Shown here piece by piece: positions 38,501 to 50,500 of a stretch of 64,000 nt of DNA (its first letter is position 1; each line of letters opens with the position of its first letter). This DNA is from Fratercula arctica (lineage: Eukaryota; Chordata; Aves; Charadriiformes; Alcidae): contig CANTUZ010000001.1 of the NCBI GenBank assembly GCA_947846985.1, positions 147,528,447 through 147,592,446 on the forward strand, in the 5' to 3' direction. The translations under genes were made by a program, and so were the position numbers. Below the pieces are notes generated by a model, which worked only from the letters and a program-made list of their open reading frames with translations, was not told the DNA's origin and did no database searches.

Positions 38501-41500
38501 TTCATTTCCAAAGGGAAAGCAGGAGGCAACAGTAATAGAATTTGAGTGATAAGTAAAAATGAATATGTCATTAAAAACAATCTTCTTTTGGATACTGTAA
38601 TTTCTTTTTTACACTGAAATATGTTCTTAGTCTATACTACATCATATATTCTATAATTCAATATTTTAAATCTCTTCTTTGTTCTGAAATGTGTTTTTAT
38701 TTGAGAATGAAACCAACAGTTGGTGGTTAAATTTACTTTGTGTAAATTTACTTTGTGTAGATTCAGCCTTCTGCATATTGACCAATAAACAATGACTTGC
38801 TCAATTGTTTCCATTCAGAGAAGCAAAACAGATATTCCAGGCTTTGTTTTTATGATGTAGTAAGAGTTTTTGTTTGGTTTTTGGTTTCGGTAAAAACATA
38901 ATTTTAAAATGGAGAGCCTTATTTATCAGCTTCCTACCTGCCAGCTTATGGTATCTGGTCCAATAACAAAAAAAACAAAACGAAACAAAACAACCAAACA
39001 ACAGGATGAACACAGTAAGTTGAAATGTGTATTCAATTGATTATTCCCCAAATGCTCACTGTTCTTTATTGAATTTTGAAACAAATACTTTTAAATGTTT
39101 TTAACTTCATTCAATTTTTATTTTTCTCTGAATTCACTGGTCTGCTGATTGAGAAATATTACATGGCTTTCTGTTCCTGCATCATTAAGCAAAAAGCAAT
39201 GTTTTTGTCACAGCTGAATGACTTAAAAACAATTTTTTTGAGGTTAAGTTTGATTGCAAAATTATTACTCTGGCCTGCATGTTCTGTTGAAGAAAGTATT
39301 TCAGTAGTTTAAAACTTTGAAAAACATTTGTCAATTATTTGGAACAAAAGTGTTTGAAAAGTGAAAGCTCAAACTATAGAAATTCAAAGTAATTTTGGAA
39401 GAGTGGCCTAGCCCTCATTAGAGGTGTGTTCTCCTCAGCCTGTTGTTTGCTAAACAGATTTGGGTAGAGCTTTTTCTCTTAAAAGCCTGCCTGGACCGAC
39501 CATTGCCATTTGTTCAGAATACAAATGCTTGTGGTTTACTTGAGGTTCTGTCCTTGGAGACATTTTTGTCTCAGAGAAATAAACAATTTTCTCCTCCTTC
39601 TTCCCATTCCACCTTCTCTCCTTTGATCAGCATTATAAAAATTCATCATGCATCCAGCAGGACAGAAACAACAGCAGAGGTCACAATTGTCTTCCCTGCA
39701 TGTTATTGACCTTAAAGTGAAACCTCAGTTTTGCCAAGAGCGTTGGAATGCTGACACTGTTAAGCATAGATATTATTTGCCTTTTTTAAATTTAAAAGGA
39801 AGATATACATACTGAAAATACATTTATGTTGTAGTAAGAGCTGATTCTAAACCCAGAAAATTAAGGTTGACTTTCAGACAGAATGAGCTTTGTCATGTTG
39901 CATGGATTTATTTTTTTTTTTTCAAAACCTGTTTTACGGTTTGTGTCGAACTTAACTATCTTATAATTTGTCATGTGCAAATTTTCTTGAGAGAGGCAAA
40001 TAAATAGGAGCAGGAAGAAACTTACTTATCAGATGCATAGTGATGATAATTTTTTTTTTTTTTCATGTGAGATCAATGCTCTAGTGCTCACTTTAGTGAC
40101 TTCCTTGTACCTACTCAGAAATTACCTGTTCTTAGACCAGTTTATAAAAACATATAAAAGCATTACTAATTTCCTACTGTATTTCCCATATGGTTCCTCC
40201 CTTTGTGTTCTATACTTCAATCTACTAATGATTTTAATGTGCTTTGAAGACAGTAAAAATTGCTTCAGAACATCAAGAAAAATAATAAACTGACCCTTGG
40301 AAATGGTGTAGATATTGATTTACATTTTTATACATAAAACCATAAAATATATACATTTATATATTCAATTTTGTGCTTTCTGTGTCTCATTTTAAAGACT
40401 TTTAGGCATCCTTAAAAATTAATGGTTAGCTTTTGAGATATAAAAATAGGATTTGAACTTGATGGCATAGCTAAACGCTATTTTGCAGTCGGGTGTGGAT
40501 GGACATGCTGCAGTGCTGGCTTGAGGCAGGTGATTTTTAAGGTCAGGAACCATGATCTTGCTGTCTAGTTGTTGCCTCTTCTAGCGTATACAACCTGATA
40601 CACCTGTTTTTTCTGTAACTAAACTCTGCGTGAGTCTATGGAAGTAGGAGTGCATTTTCAACATAGTAAAAGGGCCAGAATAACTTTTTGTAGCGTAAAG
40701 AAGTATGCATATATGCAAATTACTGTAAAAAAAAATTGACTGAAAAAATGCAATAGAATATACTTCTCCGTGGTAACTTGTAATTGATCACAATTTCTTC
40801 TTTTCCTAACTCTTTATCTTACTGAAGCTAGCCCTGTTTTAAGCAGAAGGCTGGACTAAATGACCTGCAGAGGCCCCAGTGAAACTATATTACTAATATG
40901 AAACTATATTACTAATGTGTTTAGGATTAGAAGGTATTGGTTGATTCTACTTTAGGGTGTTTGGGATTTTTTGTGTTTATTGTGGAGAGTAAATGTAGTT
41001 CCGTGATTTAGGTTTTCAGGGTTCAAATATATAAAACCGAAAACAGAGGAGGAATTGTAATATCCCCTTTTTGTTGTTTTTAAAGCAAAATTGTTTTTAC
41101 TAGTAAGTATTTCTAAAGCTGGTTGGATCTTTTTTTTCTGGGGCGGCCTTATTATTCGTGTTTTTCCTTAAACTAAATACAATATATGTTTTTCAGTTGA
41201 AATTGTATGTGCCAGTTGTGAAGGCCTTAAGATTAAGATGTAAGTTTTGATGAGTAAAACCCTGTCCCTTGTCACCTTGCCCAGTTCAGCACAGATATTT
41301 CTATTCAGACTTTCCTCAAAGGCCATTTTTGTTGTTTCTTTGTCAGGCTTCCTACCCTAAGGATTTGGTACCCCTTGTGGCAATCTTTGACTGAGCAAAG
41401 CAAACAATTTAGCATGCTTTGCATTTGTAAAGTGGCTTTTTGCAACTGTAACATTTGACGACTGCAGCCATCTTTTTGCTCTAATGCTGTGTTTCTGTTG

Positions 41501-44500
41501 TGTGACAAAGGCGGTAAAAACAAAAAACCGTAAGGAAAAGAAGTGCAGTATTCCTAACGTGGGTTTTCAGTTATGTGGAACGATGGAGTCCAATCAGTAA
41601 AAGTAAAAGTCAGAGAAACTATATGTCTCGTGAGAAGAAACAGACTAAGGAGCTAAGATAACGAAGCTATGTAGGTTTTTTGATGGCTGGTAATTATTTT
41701 GTGTATGGTGGAACTATATCCCTGCCTGGGCAAGCAAGTTGGTAGAAAAAGTATATAGAATAGAATTAAAAACATTTACAAACCATCCTGCGGTTGTGGA
41801 TGAGCTTCTGAATAGAATGGAAGGAGTATGATACTGCGTATATCTGCTAGACACAGTCTTTGTTTCCCATTTATGGATGTCAGCATATAAGCCACATATT
41901 AGCTTGTCTGGACATTTACTGCTGAGAGTGTACTGCCAGCGCTGGGAATTCCGGACATCTTTTCAAGATAAGATAGGCATATGATGCAGTAAAGCTGAAG
42001 AGTTCAAGTCGGAACAGATAATATTTTTTTACAAGAGGTTATTTTCATGTGACTACCTGTATACCCTCTGCTTCATACACACCTCCTTGTATAGCATAAA
42101 AAGTAGATTTTTCCAGGTCAGTGTAAATATATACATGAATTCCTACATATTTCTTCTGCAGATGAAAATGTTACAGAGATAGTTGCTTTTTAGAAATCTC
42201 TCGCATAATCCCCGTTTCAGATTAGTCCCTTCATAGGCGCATGACTGCATTTAATATTTTGAGCTTTTGGATGTTTTAAACTTCTTAACCTCTGTCTACA
42301 AAAAACCACTTTTCCTTTCTTGTTCCTTATACTTACAAGCCTTGCCTGTGACTTTTTTTTCTCTTGTGGCAAAGTGGAAGTGGGAAAGCAACGTTCACTA
42401 GATGCGCAAAAGACCAAGAGAAGCAGTACATTTACTTAAGTCCACAAATTTGAGAATTGCCAGAATTACCTACATCCTGTGGTAGTGAGATCACATTTGC
42501 AGGACTTCACAGTAAGTTATCCCCAACTATTACTGTAAGTTATTAGTGTAGTTTGATATATTATACAGATGGTTCTATTTAAATAGAAAGGGAATACTTA
42601 TCCCAGCAGGTTATATACCAGTACAGTTTGCGTGCACACAACCGGGTAATATCTTACCTCCAGGTTTGATGTAGAAGCAGTTAAGCTGAGTTTCATGCAC
42701 CAGCTTCCCCTTATACTTCGTATCGGGTTCCCCTGGCTGGTGGCTGTGTAGCGGGTGATATGCTTGCCGAACAAAGGCTTGAAACATTTTAAAATTCCAA
42801 GGAGCGTTGAAACAGCTGAACCTGAGTATATTTTCTATATATAGTAAAGGTAAATTCCTTTCAGTCAATTGTTTCTCACTTAGAGTTATTGTTAAAACCT
42901 GAATGTTGCTTTAAAGTACTGACAACTTGGTCTTTTAATCTAGAGACTATTTTCCAGCTCTTTAAAACCTCTGCAGTATCTCTTGCATTGTCCTTCCTTT
43001 CCTTGCTCTTCACGCCTAATCGTTTTCTTGTCCTCTGTGCCTTATGCTCAGTTGGAGCCTTCTCCTCCCCCTGGGGTTTTTCAGGAAAACTTGGATTGAG
43101 AAGTGAAGATAATGGGCGCCATCCACCCGTCAGCTCATCACCTCACTGAGCCATGACGATCTCTGGTTTCTGTATATCAGCACGGTCTTCTCTGATAATA
43201 TCCTCTTGTGTTTGAAAAAAAATAGGTTTGTCTACTAGGGGGTGGACTTCACTCCTGACATACCCAGAAAAGTTCTTTTGGAATGTGAGCTTGCTCACGC
43301 GCACTCTTTCATGTGTGTGTGTATATATATAAAAATATTTGTAACCTTCTCTCAAAACATGGAAGATAAATATGTGAGCAAGTGTATCCCACAGTGCATA
43401 TACAAGCTGCTCACTTCTGTCTAGTATTGATTTAATACAAGCTCTTGAGTGCCTCATCAGCTCTCTCTTCGTCAAAACAAGCCTTAAATCGGCAGTAAAC
43501 AATACTTTTCAATTACAGGAGGAAAAAAGAAAGAAACCCTTCTCAAGTATAAGATAGCATACCCTTTAAAGGACAAGGAATGTGTTCTATACAGAAACAC
43601 GGTGCAACTGTTCCAGCGGAATTCCACTAAGGCTGCAAATCCAGTGTTGCTTTTTTGTCTTAACTGACGTACAAAGTAGTAGGAGCATTGGGCTTAATAT
43701 TTGCTAGCTGCTGTGCTCTAATGGTTGCGGCTGCAGCCCAGTTGTTGGATTTGCAAAGCAGAGCTTGCTTTAATAAAATGTAATAAAATATAAAGTCTTC
43801 ATATCATAATGTATTGCTTAAAATCAATCATTAAAAAAACAAACATGGGTTTTACCTGCTAGCTTCACTATTTTGGATATACATATTCCTAGGTCTTTTG
43901 GAGACTGTTTCAGTAATCCTTTTGCATGGCAGAGGTATTATTTATATTAATAAAAACAACCAGAGATCCTGTAGCCAGGGGGGAAAAAAAAAGTAAGTGA
44001 TGTAAGACACATGCTTCAGGTCAGAAGTCAACAATAAAGGGACTAGGAAGATTCTTCCTGTGAATCATCTGGTGCTGGTCATCGTCTTAGACAGGATATG
44101 GACTTTCAGTTTGATGAGCTCCACCAATTCTTTTGTCTCTGTCAAACAAACTGCCTTTCTGTAAAATTTCAGTATTATTTGCTTAGCAATATGCAGTGTT
44201 AAATCCTCTACACAGGAATGCGTAGCATCTCTCAGTGAAGGGGTTCATGAAACTTCGTAATAATTAGAAAAGGAGAGAAATAACATTGGATTTTTATGTA
44301 AGGTATCATATGCCTTCCTGGAGTGCTTTGCTTTTTTGTTGTTGTTGTCATCTCTCTTTTGTTTTTATTCTGGTTTCTCTCACATGACTGTTTTGTACCT
44401 CTCCCTTTCAAATATAAAACAAAGTAGAGGTTCAAATTTGCACTGAGAGAGTTAAAAGTAGGAGGAGGGGAGTGACTGAGGAAGCAGAAGATGATTACTG

Positions 44501-47500
44501 ATAAATTTTATTCCTAAAGGTTTATGCATGAGCTAGTAAAATACTGCTGACTTCTGAAGCAAAATGAAATATGCACTTTTACTTTCTGTGTGAAAGTAAC
44601 ACAGTTGTGGTAACGAAAATCACCAATGCAAAATTCAAAATTTTTATTTGAATTGAAATATATCCCTGTTCTATATTCAAGGATTAAAAATTGCAGTGTA
44701 TTTCCCAGTGCTGCTATTGTGAAATGTCTAGGTGCTAATAGAAAATGAATTTGATAAATGTGGTTTTTTTTACTGTTGGATTACAGGTTTAAAACAAGGA
44801 AATGCTTACTGCTTAAATTGCATTTTCTTGGTAACAAACTTGATCTCAGGAGTACTTTCTTTTTCTCCCTCTTTACATATAGCCACAGAGAATGTCTTGT
44901 GTACAAGAAGGTAGAAAAGTCAGTAAACTGCTAATGTTCATAGTAATCTGAACACTAACTTCAGTAGTTAATGTAATTTTTTATAAGATATACAAATATG
45001 TTAAAAAATAATTACAGCAAGTAAAAGAAAAAAGCAATAAGGTAGATCAAAGAGGTGGTATTTGTATCTTCATGAAAGAAATTACTAAATTGCAACTTTC
45101 CCAAGAAAAAAAGTAGGCCATAAAATATATTTTAAACATTTTTATTAATACTGTAAGATTAAATTTAATAATCCTTCAGTTTTCAAGCATTTAAAAATGC
45201 AGTGGCCATATGTGAATGATAAAGGGTCCGAGTTGCAGCCAGCTACTGAAATGTAGCTTGTGAGCACAGTGTGAATTTACCCACAACTGGAGTAAACCTG
45301 TTACCGTTTGCCTGTCATTATGTGAGAACAGTGGAAGTCCTTTCTGTGCACGTAAAATTGTATTGTATCGCTAAAAATCATACGTACTTAAAAATTTCCA
45401 ACAGCAACTCTACAGATAATCAGTTGTTATTGAAGACAATGTAGCAGCTGACCGTAAGAGAACGAAGGGCTACAGAGTAGTAGAAAAGAACATTTCAAGG
45501 TGTTGAATATAACATGTTAACAGGCTGTGGCACATCAATAAAAGCAAATACATAAGATATGCTGTAAATATGAACTAATCGTTTGACATTTCAGAAATAG
45601 TACTTGACTTTACCTTTCCCTATTTCTATGTAGATTTTTTAATTCTTTATCTAACCATTTCAGAAATAGAGATGGTGTAGGAAAAATGAAGAAACTGCCT
45701 GCCTCCAAAATGATGGCATGTACAGAGTATACAAATGGAAAAATACATAGTTGTTTGGGTTTTTTTAAATTCTGTTAATCTTATGGTATTTCTTATGTGT
45801 TACTTGTTACGAGAACAAGTATATATATACAAACAACTTAGAATTTTGTTGTTGCAGGTTAAGAACTTAGGCCAGATCTGCAAATGTGTTTCCATTTCTT
45901 AGGATCTGAAGGTATGCAATGAAGAAGTAAGATGAGATCACAACAGTCAGAATTAGAATCATCATCTGTAGTTAAGATTGCTTATTTTCCTCATGAAGCC
46001 CTTTTTGAAGTTGTTCATAATTTTGTGGGAGTTAAACCATTTGGGGTGACAACTCTTCAGACTGATTATAGTAAAAATTCAGGTTTCAGGAAAAAATAAC
46101 ATAACATGCTATTGAACACCTATATGAGATTAAAATATTCTTCCTTCTTTTTTTCGTTCTTTTCTATTTTACTGAAAAAAGCTCATTGGCAGAGTTTGGA
46201 AAAGAACTTGACTATAGCTCTGGAATTAGAGATGTCCTTTGACCTTTGTCAGGTACCTCAGAGGTGCAATTTCAAGTTCACTGGGAACATATTCTTAGAT
46301 TTGACTAAATTATAAATGAAAAACATGGTGTTCAAATCCTGATGAGTCCTCTACCAGCCACGTATGTCACATACAGTAGAGCAGGCTTTATCCCCCACAG
46401 GACTAGAAGCCCAGGTACTCCACAAGAAATACAACAGAAGCTGCTGCTCTTCTTAACTTAATGGAAGGCAGGATGGAACTAAAAAGGCTGGAAGTTGAGA
46501 AGGTGAAGGCAACTCTCCTTCCTATTCTTTAAAATAAAAGCAAGCGCTTTTTTGTCTGCAGGTTGGAAAGGTGGCGTTGTCCCCTTCTCCTTGATTGAGG
46601 AGAGTTCTTACTGCTTTTAGCTACTAGGTATGACGTGACATGCATAGAATCAAGAAAAGAGTGTGGTTTCTAGTTTAACCTCTTCCACTTATGATAGCAT
46701 TACGTTATTGTAAGCTTTCTTTGCTAACACAAGTTATGGATATATTTTTAGCCTAGATTTGTGTAATGGCTTTTTTGTGTTATGTCCAGGTGATTCCTGT
46801 AGATCGGGGCCTGGCTTCATTTCAGTGCATTGGAGGCATGTTTTATGGTTTGCTGTAGAAAGGTAGCAGAGAATATAGAGCACTGGTAACCTAATACAGG
46901 TAATAGTTTAAGATGCTGAGGAGTTATGTTTCTTTTCCACTGAGCCATTCTCTGATGGAATTTTTTTCACGGGAAGGATGCTTTTGTTGACTGAGGATAT
47001 TTGGATTTTGTTTTTAGCCTTGCTGCAGACTTCTTCACTTATCTTTCTCAAGTCAGTGTCTATCATTTTTCTATATCAATAATGGAACAGTACTTTCCCC
47101 CACCATTTGTTTATCTTAATACCTCTTCACTTAGATTTTACACTCCTTGAGTGAGACTGTTTAATTATTTCCATTACAAAAGGCAGTGGAGCTCCAGTCT
47201 GATATGGACATTGCAGAAGTCTATTGTGAAATAGTAATGAGAACCACTTTTATTGAAGAACTTATAAATGAAACCAATAAACAATTTATTGAGAACAACT
47301 TGTTACTTAAGAAATTGATAGTCTGGCATCTCTACAGACCTCCTACTTAATTTCAGTGTCACACATCATCATGAGCTAAACATTATTTGGAACTGAAGAT
47401 GCAATGGCAGGGGATGTGACTGGAAAACCAGTGGTGGGGTGAAAAAAATAAATGCACTAAGCCAGATGGGTGATAACATAGATGCTATTCCTGTGTCGTG

Positions 47501-50500
47501 ACTAAAAATTTCTTGTAGCATCAACAGAATGTGATTTTAAGGGAAGTCTTGCAAATTCAGTTTGCCTTTGGGCTCTTCTCCAAAAAGTGAAGAACCTGGT
47601 GTTGGATTCTTACATCTGCTGAGCTTTATGGAAATAAATGGATCAATGGCCTTTAAAGTTTCCTACAATACTAACGTAACTTTAGCTTTGAGACAATTTA
47701 AGGGGCATTCTAGTGAGCCAGTCTTATGTCTGCTACAGAGTTGACAGTTTTTTCATAAAGAATTTCTGATAAATTTTGATTAAAAATCTGCCTGAAGTCA
47801 GACTATCATGGTATAGCCACAGACATGATTTAATAAACAATCCATCACCTCCAAGCTGTCCCTTTTTTTGCCTCATGAAATCAGAAATATTTGCTGTCTC
47901 CATCTGGAAGTCTGCAAATTGGTCACACAACTTTCATGACTGGTAGAAGATGGTAGAGATATTTCAGGGTCCATCCTATTAGCAAAAAATTGTTTCTTGT
48001 GTTGATTTTTAAGGCATAGTTCTAGGCGGAATTAAACAGATGGTGGTGAGGAACTTATTCTTGACTTCAGTTGTGTTGCCAGTCATTGCCCACTCTCAAA
48101 CCATCTGCTTTTGGGGAAAGGGGTTTTGAGAGGCTCTTGCATTTTGTTGGGGTTTTTGTTGTTGTATATTTTCTTCTTATTTTGGGGGTGGTTTTTCGCT
48201 CTCCATGTGTAATCATCAGTTTGCATTAAGATGTCTCTGAGCAGGATTGTTTTCCCTTTAATAACTGGTGTTATTTCCCTGCTTGTTCATACATAATGTT
48301 TTAAAAATTTGAAATAATGGAAATACCAAGTCATCCATATCCCTGTCTATATTAAAGTTCCCCAGGTAAGTGGATCAGGAGTTTTATCAAATGAAATGAA
48401 AGAACAAGTATCTAATGATTTAACAGGTTGGGTTTTTTCACCAGATTTTTAGGAATTTAAGTTAAGGTCATATCAAAGTACAGGTTTTTGTTGTTTGACA
48501 GACTCTTACCTTGCTTCAGTTTCTTGGCATTTTTGTGCCTTGGACATCATAAAAAATTTTGGTTCCCTTCTAAGAACTTCTAGAAATAACAGGATATATT
48601 TAAGCTGAATTTCCATTATGTAGAAACAAATACATTTGTTTTATATGTGTTTTGTATTGTGTTGCTTTACACAATGTAGAGAAGCAAGAGACCTAAGAGT
48701 TCCAGTCACATTGATGAGCCACATCAATGTCAATATGGTATAATAGGATGAAATTTTTTTCTAGTGTTTTGTTTTTAAATACCTAAATAGCCAAGCAAAA
48801 TGTTGTGTTTGAAATAACTTTAAGGCTGTAAAGTTTGAAAAGAACTCTAAGGCTCCTAAATGAGCAAATACCAACATTAAGGTTGCCTGTGCAATCCCTT
48901 TTTTGCTTATGGAATTTTAAATTATGTGATCGTCGTCTTTTGCAATAAGGACTTTGCTTCAGTTATCAAATAGTCTGAATGGCATTCATGTAATAGAGCG
49001 GCTACTCAGTATTCTGTTTTTTCCTCGTTACTGATACGTGGGCTTTTTGCTTTGTTATATCCCAATGAAGTTCTGCACTGGGGACAGAACTATTAATTGC
49101 TTTTTTCTTGTTGTTGTTTTCTGTGATACTCATCAGTATAATAACTGATAACTTGTAAATAAGATGAACTGTTGTACCTTGCTCAAATTAGGAAAATTAT
49201 TCTTCCCATTTTACAAATTGGGATCCTAAGGCAGAGTAGTTACAGTTACAGAGATCAATTACATGCAGGGTATCTGACTTTAAAATTACTTGTGCCTAAT
49301 TTTTCCAATATATTTATTATTCATTTATGTTCAAAACCGCTTCTTACAGACTTTGGTTGTGATTATAAGAAGCTGGTGTTTCTGCAGGTCGTGCACTCAA
49401 ATCTTACACCCAGGTCTAGGACCTCAAATCAAACACTGGGAAATGAATTGCACACAATCAGTGACAGCCACTTAAGATGACATTTCACAACTCGCGTATC
49501 ATTGCATAATATCTCTGGGGCAGCGTCAGAGACGGAATTCAGCTTTCCAAGATAGCTTGCAGCTGCCTTAGCTGCCATTTTTTTGTATCTTCTTTCCTTT
49601 GTTGCAGTCCTCTGGCTTTATCCCACAGACCACAATGTAGAATTTCAACAGGCAGCTCTCCTTCGCTAGCCGAGCATGAGCAAAGTGTAAAGATGGCATC
49701 ACAGTTGCATTGGAGTAGAAGAGCACAAAATTAACATGGCATGTTTTAATTAATGTTTTAAATTAAGAACTCAGAGATAAAAAATTATTATTGTGAGTAT
49801 AACCTACTTTGGTTCTTTTTTCAGTAGGTCCTGCAAAATGGAGGCTGCAAAATTCCAAAAAGTAATAGAAAAAGAAATAAAAGCATGGATAGTTTGCTGA
49901 ATAGTCAAATATTGTATGAATGGTAGATAGCAAAGAGAAAAGATGACCAACATAGAAGAGTCTGGCCTCTTTGTAAGATGCATGTAGAGAAACTGCATTT
50001 TAATATAGCCAAGTGTGGATTTATTTACATATTCAGGAGCAAGAGTCTAGGCCATAGCTAAGGAATGAAGTACTTTAAAAAGCATGATATCAAGAACAGA
50101 ACGTGAGAGTTGAAAACTCTATTTATTTATTTTTAATACTAGCAAGTGTAAAACAGTGTCTAGGTACAGGGGAGTCTCTTAAGTCAGTAGTTATGATATT
50201 TCTGTATTTATTTTTAGCAAGCTTAAATACTGTATGCAGTCTGTGGAGCAATAGCTTAAAAGTAATGTCTTGCAAGTACACTGAAACTAAAATTTTGATA
50301 ATGGAAACATCTCTCCAGAAGACAAAATTCTAATAGGTGGAAGCTGCAGCTAGACAAATGAAGAGTAAAATAAATAATCCTAGAGAAAATGCCTTCATTT
50401 TTAATAGGATACTTAGCATGAATTGTGAAAGTTGATCAGAAATTCGTCATCATCATAATAAATGTTTCAGATTTTGAGAGTTTAGAAATTGCCATCTATA

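Noticed and set aside
1..42657. CACNA1C exon 1b or exon 2 on the minus strand
   Set aside because: I looked for MVNENTRMYIPEEN-like and GSNYGSPRPAH-like translations and found neither, so the next CACNA1C exons should lie left of the window.
42788..42868. N-terminal extension of exon 1a by 27 codons
   Set aside because: The frame is open, but it begins with TTG and contains no ATG; homology starts at the ATG at 42787.
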